This document shows positions 8,569 to 16,864 of a stretch of 64,000 nt of DNA, one piece after another. The translations under genes were made by a program, and so were the position numbers. The stretch covers positions 62,001-126,000 of the forward strand of contig PDSJ01000012.1 of NCBI GenBank assembly GCA_002748425.1, read 5' to 3'. Below the pieces are notes generated by a model that ran no database searches, was not told the origin of the DNA, and worked only from the letters and a program-made list of their open reading frames with translations. This stretch comes from a candidate division KSB3 bacterium. Lineage in GTDB: Bacteria > Moduliflexota > Moduliflexia > Moduliflexales > Moduliflexaceae. Each line of letters starts with the position of its first letter. Positions within the stretch are counted from its first letter, which is position 1.

Positions 8569-8859
8569 GGTGAAGCGCGTTGCACAGAGTGGTGGAATAT
8601 TTTTTCTGATGGATGGGCGCGACCTATTCTGCACCCAGTATGAGCGCGGTCTGACGCTGATTATACATAACGCAGAGTTCACCGGCGAGTGCAACGAGTC
8701 CGGTGAAACGATTTGTTAAATGTTTTATATTTTACTAAGAAGGCTATAAGTCTATAGGCATAGATGGTCAAATGAGCCTAATGCATAAGTGTTATAGAGC
8801 ATGCTATGTCAAAACACTTTCGGCCTTATTAGTAATTGAAGCCGATTAAGAGATTGTAT
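8569..8859. other. Intergenic stretch with a short inverted repeat
   Basis: Between the transporter and the YcxB-like remnant there is no coding signal. CACCGG (8680-8685) and CCGGTG (8700-8705) can form a six-base stem but no U-run follows, so termination here is doubtful. From about 8700 the DNA becomes clearly AT-rich and stays so to 9440. Confidence 0.4.
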
Positions 8860-9370
8860 TTAGTTTGATTTTATATAAACAATATCTTTAAACTGATTGA
8901 TGTCTTCTTGTGTTGCAAAAGCTTTTTTCGGGATAACACAAAGACCTTTAGGGCCAAAAGATAGTTCAATTCTTTCGTCATCGTCTGAAAGTTGGACAAG
9001 ATCTTCAGTATCAAATAAAATGCCGATGTTCAAGTATCTACACTCTACTTTGTTATCTGTAATTTTGTATGTAATTATAATAGGAATTTTTTCTTTCAAT
9101 TCTCTTCCTGAATGTTTTTTAATCTGCTTTCTGACACTATCTGGGTATACAAAATAGTATCCTATACCGCTGGCCAATACGGATAACAGAATAAGCCATG
9201 AAGGAAAAGGGGTCAACAAAATGTTTAATCAAAACAGAAAATACACCGCCATTTATTGCTGCCCACAAACACCGGTAAAATCTATTTCTTGTGTAAGTGC
9301 TGCTTCGTACGAATTGCCTAATATAGGCCTCGGCTATGTCATCAAGTGTTGCTTCGTATTGGATATTCAT
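8860..9370 (-). pseudogene. YcxB-like protein, split by a frameshift
   Basis: Two overlapping reading frames encode consecutive parts of one small membrane protein. The first (9370 down to about 9220) gives MNIQYEATLDDIAEAYIRQF and a first hydrophobic helix. The second (9219 down to 8860) gives a second helix, then YPDSVRKQIKKH and a C-terminal domain ending LCVIPKKAFATQEDINQFKD. That order and the IPKKAF ending match the YcxB-like family of two-helix proteins with a C-terminal beta domain. The shift falls near runs of C and T around 9200-9215 and needs removal of one base to restore a single frame. It could be a real mutation or a sequencing error. The surrounding DNA is AT-rich compared with the flanks. 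Confidence 0.6.
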
Positions 9371-9442
9371 ATGTTACTTGTATCATTCGATAATTTATAT
9401 TTGTTACATTTAACAGCTTTGATCGACGTGTAGAATCCTGAT

Positions 9443-10030
9443 TTAAGAATGCTCATGTAACAGCGTTTCGATATGCGCGTAGGCAACCTCGCTTGACCAG
9501 TCTGCTCCCCCCACCAGTTTTCCGGCAAGTCTTCCTTGGCGATCGAGTAAAAACACTGCTGGAATTTGCCGAACGTTATACTGATCAGTGACGTGGTGGT
9601 TACTGTCGATCAGCACCGGAAAGGTCATGGCAAATTCTTCCGCAAAAGGCTTGACCACTTTTAAGCCTTGCTCGTCGCCTGCAATGCCGATCACGATCAG
9701 CCCTTCATCTTTATAACGCTGATAGAGCGCTTCAAGTGATGGCATCTCTTTGCGACAGGGCGGACACCAGGTCTGGAAAAAATTCAGGAGAAGCACAGCC
9801 CCTCGTAATTCTTTTGTCTCAACGATCTGATTGGCTACATCTCTTAAGCTGAAATCGATCCCTTCCGTCTGCCGAAGCTCTTCCGTAAGTATCTCTATCG
9901 CCGGTGCCGGCAGTGGACCGGTTTTCCGACGCTCCGACAGATACACAACAAGCACGAAAATAAGGAGAAACACTGCGATTTTTTTAGGCGTCATAGCGTT
10001 CAGTCCCAAGCGTGGAATATGATGAATCAT
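9443..10030 (-). CDS. TlpA/ResA-like thiol-disulfide oxidoreductase
   Basis: A membrane-tethered thioredoxin-fold protein of 195 residues (183 if the ATG at 9994 is used). A single N-terminal helix anchors it so that the catalytic domain faces the periplasm. The redox site is WCPPC in FFQTWCPPCRKEMPSL (about residues 86-94), followed by VIGIAGDEQGLKVVKPF and the cis-proline loop YNVRQIPAVFLLD. These are features of TlpA/ResA proteins, which reduce disulfides in cytochrome c maturation or in secreted proteins. No cytochrome c genes are nearby, so the partner is unknown. A palindrome sits at its ribosome site (10034-10051). Confidence 0.88.
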   Translation of the reverse strand: MIHHIPRLGLNAMTPKKIAVFLLIFVLVVYLSERRKTGPLPAPAIEILTEELRQTEGIDFSLRDVANQIVETKELRGAVLLLNFFQTWCPPCRKEMPSLEALYQRYKDEGLIVIGIAGDEQGLKVVKPFAEEFAMTFPVLIDSNHHVTDQYNVRQIPAVFLLDRQGRLAGKLVGGADWSSEVAYAHIETLLHEHS

Positions 10031-10033
10031 ATG

Positions 10034-10051
10034 TGAACTGCGTACAGTTCA
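10034..10051. promoter_or_regulatory. Palindrome TGAACTG-CGTA-CAGTTCA
   Basis: A perfect seven-base inverted repeat with a four-base centre ends three bases upstream of the TlpA-like start at 10030. It could be an operator or an RNA hairpin that hides the translation start. No regulator gene is adjacent. Confidence 0.35.
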
Positions 10052-10173
10052 TCTACAGATAGATTCTGACTATGATGACGCAGTATCTTTTGTCAAATGG
10101 AAATTGTTAAATCCCGGAAAAAAATTTTATGTTTAGTGTTGACATTCTTTTCTCTCTACAGGAGGCGTATTCC

Positions 10174-10221
10174 ATGATAATTGCGCGTTCGGAGAAAAAA
10201 TCTGTTGAGGAAATGCTGTGA
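10174..10221 (+). CDS. Fifteen-codon ORF with strong ribosome site (possible leader peptide)
   Basis: An AGGAGG at 10160-10165 precedes ATG at 10174. The frame encodes MIIARSEKKSVEEML and stops at 10221. A TTGACA lies at 10139-10144. The ribosome site is the best for several hundred bases, yet the peptide ends early. It lies 67 bases before the RlmI start. It could be a leader peptide, the stump of a frameshifted gene, or chance. I do not recognise the peptide. Confidence 0.3.
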   Translation: MIIARSEKKSVEEML

Positions 10222-10287
10222 TAGCGGTGCCTTGTATTGAGATGTTGACGATGTGGCGACGATGATCTCAGCGTGAAAAAGCTGCCG

Positions 10288-11487
10288 ATGGCTTCGATTA
10301 TTTTACATACAGGGCGGGAAAAATCTTTACAGCGTCGTCATCCCTGGATTTTTTCAGGAGCCGTGAAAAAACTTCATGGCCAGGCAAGAGCCGGCGAAAC
10401 CGTTGACGTGCTGTCTGCTCAGGGGGGATGGCTTGCCTCGGCAGCCTATTCGCCTCAGTCCCAGATTCTCGCCCGCGTCTGGTCTTTTAATCGGGATGAG
10501 CAGATTAACGAGACGTTTTTCCGTGCGCGCCTCAGCCGCTCGATACAAGTCCGTCGACAGCTCACTTTCAACGGATCTACGGCGTATCGTCTGGTTCACG
10601 GAGAATCCGATTTTTTACCGGGGCTCGTTGTCGACCGCTATGGTGACTTTCTTGTCTGTCAATTTTTAAGCAGCGGTATGGAATATTGGAAACAGACGAT
10701 CGTCGAACAATTGGCGGACTTATGGCCTCATTCGGGCATGTATGAACGCTCTGACAGCGATGTCCGGAAAAAAGAAGGGCTGCCTGTTGCCTGTGGTGTG
10801 CTCGCAGGAAAAGCCTCTCCGGAACTGTTGGAGATTTGTGAGGGAGAACTGCGTTTTTGGGTCAATATTCAGCAGGGGCACAAAACTGGATTTTATCTCG
10901 ATCAGCGTGAAAATCGGGCCTGCCTGAAACAGTATGTCGGGAATGCAGACGTTTTGAACTGTTTTGCCTATACCGGGGGGTTTGGTGTGTATGCGCTGAA
11001 ATACGGTGCACGGCATGTCACTCAGGTCGAATCCTCAGCAGAGGCGCTTGCACTGGCTCGGAGAAATGTCGAACTGAACAGCCTGGACGTGTCGAAAGTC
11101 GAATTCTGCCGGGATGATGTCTTTAAGCGCTTGCGACACTACCGCGATGTCGGGCGCCGATTTGATGTCATCATTTTGGACCCTCCCAAGTTTGCCGAGT
11201 CCAAAAGTCGTCTTAATAAAGCGAGTCGGGGCTATAAGGACATCAATTGGCTGGCGTTCAGACTGTTGCGACCCGGAGGGCTGCTCTTTACATTTTCCTG
11301 TTCCGGCTTGATGACCGCGGACCTGTTTCAGAAAATTGTCGCTGATGCCGCGCTTGATGCCGGATGTGACGCTCAGATCGTGCGGCGGCTTTCGCAGGCC
11401 GCCGATCATCCTGTTGCGCTTAGTGTTCCGGAGGGAGACTATCTCAAGGGGCTTGTCTGCCGAACTCTCGCCTGCCGGGACGATTGA
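10288..11487 (+). CDS. rlmI: 23S rRNA (cytosine-C5) methyltransferase, RlmI family
   Basis: A 399-residue SAM-dependent RNA methyltransferase. It opens with a PUA-type RNA-binding domain (GREKSLQRRHPWIFSGAV). A central region with GLVVDRYGDF follows, then a Rossmann methyltransferase domain with VLNCFAYTGGFGVYALKYGA (SAM loop) and the catalytic VIILDPPKFAESK motif. Length and motifs match E. coli RlmI, which makes m5C1962 in 23S rRNA. The family N-terminus aligns from the ATG at 10288; an upstream GTG at 10273 is also in frame. Neither has a strong ribosome site. dinG starts about 105 bases downstream. Confidence 0.9.
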   Translation: MASIILHTGREKSLQRRHPWIFSGAVKKLHGQARAGETVDVLSAQGGWLASAAYSPQSQILARVWSFNRDEQINETFFRARLSRSIQVRRQLTFNGSTAYRLVHGESDFLPGLVVDRYGDFLVCQFLSSGMEYWKQTIVEQLADLWPHSGMYERSDSDVRKKEGLPVACGVLAGKASPELLEICEGELRFWVNIQQGHKTGFYLDQRENRACLKQYVGNADVLNCFAYTGGFGVYALKYGARHVTQVESSAEALALARRNVELNSLDVSKVEFCRDDVFKRLRHYRDVGRRFDVIILDPPKFAESKSRLNKASRGYKDINWLAFRLLRPGGLLFTFSCSGLMTADLFQKIVADAALDAGCDAQIVRRLSQAADHPVALSVPEGDYLKGLVCRTLACRDD

Positions 11488-11592
11488 GCCGGTAACATTG
11501 TGAGGGAAGGTGAAGCCGTATCCTTTCCCGCTCTGTCCTTTCTCGTGTGCAGTGCAGGAAATGTCAGTCCGATCTTCAGGAAAGGTTTTGTT

Positions 11593-13797
11593 ATGTATGC
11601 GTTGACAAATGTCCATGAAATTTTTACCAAAAACGGACTTTTAGCAAACACTCTGCCTTATTACGAGCATCGCCAGGGGCAGGTCGACATGAGCCGGGCT
11701 GTTGCCGAAGCGTTTCGCCGCAAGCAGCACTTGATTGTCGAAGCCGGTACTGGTGTCGGCAAAACATTGGCATATTTGATTCCTGCCTTGTTCAGCGGCA
11801 ATAAAACCATTATCTCCACCGGAACCAAAAATCTGCAAGAGCAGCTCTTTTTCAAAGATATCCCGTACTTGAGAAAACATGTTCATAAAGATTTTCAAGC
11901 CACATACATGAAAGGGCGGACGAATTATGTATGCCTGAAGCGCCTGAATAGTTTTCGCCAGCAAGCCCTGTTTCATGACAGCAAAGAAGTCGATATCTTT
12001 GAACGGATTCAGAAATGGGTCAAGCAGACACGATCCGGGGATCGCTCTGAATTGCGGGAGATTCCGGATAATTATGGACCATGGCGTGATGTATGTTGTA
12101 CACGGGAAACCTGCACCAGCGTCCAATGCGAATTCTACGATCGCTGCTTTTTGTTCAAAATGAAGCAAGAGGCCAAGGAGGCGGATGTGATCATTGTGAA
12201 TCACCATCTGTTTTTTGCTGATCTTGCTATACGGGGTTTAGGCTTGGGAGAAGTCATCCCGGAATATGAGGCCGTTGTTTTTGATGAGGCTCATCTGCTG
12301 GAAAACATTGCGACGTCCTATTTCAGCGTCAGCGTGAACAGCTATCAGGCAGAGGAGATGACGCAAAACGTGCTGCGGGAAATGGCTGATGCCAAACTCC
12401 CGACTGATACTGTTGTGAAGACTCTGACCGCTTTACAGCAGACCTCACAGCAATTCTTCCGCTGTTTCGAGAATGAGTCCAGCCGCTATCGCCTGCGTGA
12501 TGAGTACATCACCACACAGGTGAAAAAGCTTGCTCCGAATTTTGCGAATATGCTCACGCAGTTGACCTCACAAATCCGGGGAATGAAAGAGGCGACCGAA
12601 GAATTGAAATTTTTGGCTGACCGGGTGGAGGAACTACACAGCAGCCTGGAATTGATTTTAAATCGCAGCGAACCCGGTTTTGTCTACTGGTGCGAGATGC
12701 AGGGGCGCGGGGTCTTTCTGCATGCCTCGCCGATTGATATTGCCGAAGATATGCGGCGCAATATTTTCCTTCAGATCCCTCGGGTTGTCTTGACATCTGC
12801 AACATTATCGACCGGGAATAGTTTTGATTTTGTTAAAGAGCGCCTGGGCTTGGCACAGCCGGTGGAATTGATCGTAGGCTCGCCTTTTGATTATGAACGA
12901 CAAGCGGTTCTCTATCTGCCGAAATGGATGCCAGAACCGAACAGCCGTGATTTTGCAGCCTCGGTAGCCTCAGAGGTCGAAAGGCTCTTGCGCAAATCCA
13001 ACGGACGGGCTTTTATCCTGTTTACCAGTTACAAAAACATGGAGGATGTGTATCAGCGACTGAAGAAGAAGCTGCCCTATACACTGCTGAAACAAGGACA
13101 AAAAGGGCGTAATGCGCTCTTGGAAGAGTTCAGGCGCGATGTGCAGTCCGTGCTTTTTGCCACAAGCAGTTTTTGGCAGGGAGTTGATGTGCAGGGCGAG
13201 GCCCTGAGCTGTGTGATTATTGATAAACTGCCTTTTGCCTCGCCCGGCGAGCCTATTGTTGAGGCCCGCATTGAGCATCTTCGGCAGCGTAACGAAAATC
13301 CCTTTATGAGCTATCAGGTCCCGTCGGCGGTGATCGCCTTAAAACAAGGGCTTGGACGCTTGATACGCAGTAAGCGGGACAAAGGCATCCTCTGTATTCT
13401 CGACAGTCGGCTCTTGACAAAACAATATGGCAGAATTTTTTTGGAGAGTCTGCCGAGGTTTTCGATTGTACGTGATGTGGAGGATATCGTGTCTGGACGA
13501 TTTGACGTTGATGAGTCATCGCTCGATGCGGACGCTCGTGGAGCGCTCATGCCGAAAACGCCGAGCAGTGTGCAACAAGATGCCGGCCGTCCAGGCTCAG
13601 AGTGGGAACGCGCTCTGGAAGGTAAGGAACGTTCGAAAGCGCAGCAGTATTCAGTGACTGATGTGTTTGGGGAAGGTGAGCTGCTCTCTCATCCCTCTTT
13701 CGGAATCGGCGTCGTCACGAAGCTGCATGCCGACAATAAAATGGAAGTGTTGTTTAAGTCTGGCTATAAAACGCTGGTGCATGACCAGGTGATGTGA
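11593..13797 (+). CDS. dinG: DinG/YoaA-type ATP-dependent DNA helicase with C-terminal extension
   Basis: A 734-residue XPD-like superfamily 2 helicase that unwinds DNA from 5' to 3', probably in repair of R-loops or damaged forks. Visible are Walker A GTGVGKT (about 52-58), iron-sulfur cysteines (one in NYVCLKR near 114, others in a Cys-rich segment near 170-190 ending YDRCF), the VVFDEAH box (about 228-232) and the C-terminal motifs ATSSFWQGVD and GLGRLIRS. After the helicase core, residues near 695-734 add a compact segment with HPSFGIGVV and VLFKSGYKTLVH, like the small Tudor-like tail of UvrD/PcrA helicases. I chose the ATG at 11593 for its AGGAAAGG ribosome site; the frame is open 93 bases further up. 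Confidence 0.92.
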   Translation: MYALTNVHEIFTKNGLLANTLPYYEHRQGQVDMSRAVAEAFRRKQHLIVEAGTGVGKTLAYLIPALFSGNKTIISTGTKNLQEQLFFKDIPYLRKHVHKDFQATYMKGRTNYVCLKRLNSFRQQALFHDSKEVDIFERIQKWVKQTRSGDRSELREIPDNYGPWRDVCCTRETCTSVQCEFYDRCFLFKMKQEAKEADVIIVNHHLFFADLAIRGLGLGEVIPEYEAVVFDEAHLLENIATSYFSVSVNSYQAEEMTQNVLREMADAKLPTDTVVKTLTALQQTSQQFFRCFENESSRYRLRDEYITTQVKKLAPNFANMLTQLTSQIRGMKEATEELKFLADRVEELHSSLELILNRSEPGFVYWCEMQGRGVFLHASPIDIAEDMRRNIFLQIPRVVLTSATLSTGNSFDFVKERLGLAQPVELIVGSPFDYERQAVLYLPKWMPEPNSRDFAASVASEVERLLRKSNGRAFILFTSYKNMEDVYQRLKKKLPYTLLKQGQKGRNALLEEFRRDVQSVLFATSSFWQGVDVQGEALSCVIIDKLPFASPGEPIVEARIEHLRQRNENPFMSYQVPSAVIALKQGLGRLIRSKRDKGILCILDSRLLTKQYGRIFLESLPRFSIVRDVEDIVSGRFDVDESSLDADARGALMPKTPSSVQQDAGRPGSEWERALEGKERSKAQQYSVTDVFGEGELLSHPSFGIGVVTKLHADNKMEVLFKSGYKTLVHDQVM

Positions 13798-13850
13798 ACG
13801 CGGAGCATTCTTTGTGCTCTGGTGTATCTCGTGGTTGAGAGGAGTGAAGC

Positions 13851-14363
13851 ATGATCACAGGAACAGTCACAACAGTGTATGGCCCCGATATCAATACGGA
13901 TGATATTATTCCGGCCTTGTTCTTGCAGCAAAGTACGGATCGGGGATATTTCAAGGATTACGCCTTTGAGAAGTTTGATCCCGACTTTCGCGAGCGCTGC
14001 AGGCAGACCACCACGAATATTGTGGTGGCCGGAGCGAATTTTGGCTGCGGTTCAAGCCGTGAGCAAGCGGTGTATGCGATAAAAGACAACGATGTTGTCT
14101 GTGTTATCGCGCAATCGTACCCGGATATTTTTTACAGAAATTCTTTGAGTAACGGCCTGGTGCTGATTACGGTTCCCGATGTCTCGAGTTTCAGCATGGG
14201 CGATTCGCTCAAGATCGACTTGGCTGCCAGGACGATCGAGAATCTGACTCAGGAGACTGTCATCGGCTTTGATATGAACCCCGACGATAGTTCGACATTT
14301 CAACAAGGCGGCACAATCGGCCGCGTACGTGCACATGTGGAAGAAATCTTATCACAAGCGTGA
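13851..14363 (+). CDS. 3-isopropylmalate dehydratase family, small subunit
   Basis: A 170-residue swivel domain of the aconitase superfamily. It starts YGPDINTDDIIPALFLQ (the family's NTDxIIP substrate loop) and carries GANFGCGSSREQAVYAIK, the GSSRE loop that closes the active site, then SYPDIFYRNSLSNGL. It works with the large subunit encoded 64 bases downstream to isomerise a branched malate-type acid. No leuA or leuB is adjacent, so leucine synthesis is one option; homoaconitate, citramalate or dimethylmalate metabolism are others. The ATG at 13851 follows GAGAGGAGTGAAGC. The gene stands 53 bases after dinG and may share its transcript. Confidence 0.88.
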   Translation: MITGTVTTVYGPDINTDDIIPALFLQQSTDRGYFKDYAFEKFDPDFRERCRQTTTNIVVAGANFGCGSSREQAVYAIKDNDVVCVIAQSYPDIFYRNSLSNGLVLITVPDVSSFSMGDSLKIDLAARTIENLTQETVIGFDMNPDDSSTFQQGGTIGRVRAHVEEILSQA

Positions 14364-14427
14364 AAAACGCATAAAGTGATGGAGTGCTGTTTCGATATTC
14401 CCTCACTTGACGAGGCCACGTAATATT

Positions 14428-15768
14428 ATGGGACAAACAATAGTAGAAAAAATTATCTCCCGGCAAGTCGGCTGCGACGTGTATGCCGGGGAGAAGATCG
14501 AACGTCTGCCAATTACGAAACTCTTTTTTAACGATGTCATCGGTCCGCCGGCCATCAAAGGCTTTTTGGAAAATTTTTCAGACCTCTTTAAAAAATACGG
14601 CAAGCCCTCACAAGTCTGGGATCCGAGGCGGCTTTTCTTTATCCCCGATCATTCCGTGCCGGCGTTTTCGGTGTCAGTGGCCGAAGGAATCGATCTGATG
14701 GAAACGTTTTCACGAGAACGAGGCATACAAGTGTATAAGGAGGGCGACGGCATCGAACATGTTGTCCTGATGGAAGATGGTCAGATTGTCCCCTGGGATA
14801 TTGTGCTGGGAACTGATTCCCACACAGATACGAACGGCGCGATGGGGGCCTTGGCCTTCGGGGTTGGCACGACTGATGGTTTTTATGCAATGGCGACTGG
14901 TCATCTGTATGACTTTGTCGTGCCGGAGTCGATCCGTTTTGAACTCGTCGGCAGCCTGGCAAAAGGTGTTTATTCCAAAGATATTATCCTGCATATTATC
15001 GGGAAGATGGGGGCCGGCGGATGCTCGAAACGCGTGGCAGAGTTCACAGGAGAAGGTCTGCGCAGCCTCAATATGGATGCCCGTACGACAATTTGCAATA
15101 TGGCCGTTGAAATGAGTGCTCGTAGCGGTATTATGGCCTGTGATGAGATCATTGCTGAGTATCTGCAAGATCGCGCGCAATGGCCGGTCGAGCCGATCGA
15201 CAGCGACCCGGATGCGAATTATGCCGACAGCATGACGATCGATCTGTCGACGCTGGAACCCTGTGTCGCCTTTCCGCATAAGCCCGCAAATGTGACAACC
15301 GTCAATAATGTTCAAACCATGATCGAGCAAAGTCAGAAAGTCGATTCGCCCGACTTCTGCGCAGTGGAGGATGACAGGATCACCGACGCGTTTCTGGGAG
15401 CCTGCACCAATGGACGTTATGAAGATTTGAAAGCCGGCGCTGAAGTGTTGCAGGGCCGTAACGTCCATCCCGATGTCAACCTGATCGTGATTCCCGCCAG
15501 CCGCAAAGTGTATGAGCGGGCAATGGACGAGGGAATCTTGCAGGTCTTCGTCAAGGCCGGCGCTAACGTTGAATCGTCAAACTGCGGCCCGTGTTTCGGC
15601 AGTCATATGGGGGTTATCTCACGCGATGCCCGTATGATCAGTTCCAGTAACCGGAATTATAAAGGGCGCATGGGATCGGGGGATGGGAGAATCTTTCTGG
15701 CGAGCCCAGCGACTGTGATCGCCAGCGCGATCGAAGGCAAAATAGCCGATCCAAGAAAATTTTTATAG
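14428..15768 (+). CDS. 3-isopropylmalate dehydratase / homoaconitase family, large subunit
   Basis: A 446-residue aconitase-type subunit that would carry a 4Fe-4S cluster. Recognisable are TDSHTDTNGAMGALAFGVG (substrate and cluster region), IGKMGAGG, the cysteine in AFLGACTNGRYEDL and the paired cysteines in SSNCGPCFGSHMGV, followed by SSSNRNYKGRMG. This ring of motifs matches LeuC and its paralogues. The ATG at 14428 begins the conserved GQTIVEKII; a TTG at 14407 is in frame but less likely. It pairs with the small subunit upstream. The order small-then-large is reversed relative to E. coli leuCD. Confidence 0.9.
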   Translation: MGQTIVEKIISRQVGCDVYAGEKIERLPITKLFFNDVIGPPAIKGFLENFSDLFKKYGKPSQVWDPRRLFFIPDHSVPAFSVSVAEGIDLMETFSRERGIQVYKEGDGIEHVVLMEDGQIVPWDIVLGTDSHTDTNGAMGALAFGVGTTDGFYAMATGHLYDFVVPESIRFELVGSLAKGVYSKDIILHIIGKMGAGGCSKRVAEFTGEGLRSLNMDARTTICNMAVEMSARSGIMACDEIIAEYLQDRAQWPVEPIDSDPDANYADSMTIDLSTLEPCVAFPHKPANVTTVNNVQTMIEQSQKVDSPDFCAVEDDRITDAFLGACTNGRYEDLKAGAEVLQGRNVHPDVNLIVIPASRKVYERAMDEGILQVFVKAGANVESSNCGPCFGSHMGVISRDARMISSSNRNYKGRMGSGDGRIFLASPATVIASAIEGKIADPRKFL

Positions 15769-15844
15769 AGAGTTACGTCACTGTCCGGCGCTAAGGCTTG
15801 ACCTCCCAGCCGCGTTCATCAGAACCCAGCTTGTGTGTCCCCCA

Positions 15845-16714
15845 TTACTCTTTGAGAGCGCTGTTGCCTTCGTTTTTGGGAGTGACTGGGCGCGCTTGGA
15901 AGATCAAGCTGCCGTTTTGATGCTTCAAAAGTAGCTTTCCGTTAGAGATACTGAAGGCTGTGACCGTCTGCAGATCGGCTAAAAAGCGCTGTTCTTGTTT
16001 CATGATGGCTGGAGGACAAGCCTTTCTGGTGCTGACCGGTGGTCCGACTTTCAGCCTCCCTGCCCCGTGAGCCGTCAGAGCTGCCGAATATCGATTGCAG
16101 CCGGATTTTCCACTGATTTTTCCGTCGTCGAAATGTACGTTGATTTCTGTACCCTTTACCAGATCCCTGACAGGATCCAGGCGGGTTAAGTGCCACTCCA
16201 CGCCTTTAAGACTGGAGATCGACAAGGGGCCACGCTCTTCGGAGGCACTTTCTCTCAGGCCAAATTGATAGACGTTGCGGAAAATTTTCCCATCCTCAAG
16301 CAGATCGATCAGGACATGCTCATTATCAATCGCAATCGATTTAATATTGATTTGCTTCCCCAGAAACAGAGTCGTAAAATTGACCGGAACCTGCTCTTTG
16401 TTCAGCATGACGGCTACATAGCTCAAGGTCGCGGTTTCGCCGAACTCTTTCAGCAGAACAACCGCAGCGTCATCCTGACCGTCGTCGTTTAGATCGCCGA
16501 AGGCCATGAGGGCATCCACCAGGCTTACGATCGGGCGCGACGGGCTGTCTTTGACGATCGGCTCACCTTCATAGCGCCCGTCGTGTAATGACACAGGCTT
16601 GTCGAAAATTCCGTGATAGACAGCATTTTTCAAAGCATCCGGTGAAAAAGCATGGGCCGGAAAAAATGGAACCAGGCATGATAACAACACTGAAAGTAAA
16701 ACAATTTTTCTCAT
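15845..16714 (-). CDS. Secreted META-domain protein
   Basis: A 289-residue exported protein with a clear signal peptide (about 1-22, ending HAF). The N-terminal half contains GDLNDDGQDDAAVVL, a calcium-loop-like FG-GAP segment often seen in proteins that read out numerical inputs. The C-terminal third is a META domain (HslJ-like): GVEWHLTRLD, the hallmark GCNRYSA and the later CPPAIMKQEQRFLADL. META proteins are linked to outer-membrane stress and heat-shock tolerance, but the biochemical role is unknown. It is convergent with the dehydratase genes and 150 bases upstream of the rqcH end, on the same strand. Confidence 0.82.
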   Translation of the reverse strand: MRKIVLLSVLLSCLVPFFPAHAFSPDALKNAVYHGIFDKPVSLHDGRYEGEPIVKDSPSRPIVSLVDALMAFGDLNDDGQDDAAVVLLKEFGETATLSYVAVMLNKEQVPVNFTTLFLGKQINIKSIAIDNEHVLIDLLEDGKIFRNVYQFGLRESASEERGPLSISSLKGVEWHLTRLDPVRDLVKGTEINVHFDDGKISGKSGCNRYSAALTAHGAGRLKVGPPVSTRKACPPAIMKQEQRFLADLQTVTAFSISNGKLLLKHQNGSLIFQARPVTPKNEGNSALKE

Positions 16715-16864
16715 CGTGTTCTCCCTCTATGGGTCTATTCAAAGAAAGTAAGAAATGTGACGACGACGCTTTTGCTGTTGAGGCTGCACGCATAACAGCG
16801 TGTTAGAAAAAAGTCAAGTGAGATTCCTTTGGAAAAAGGATTTGTCTCTGCGCTGCAGATGATC

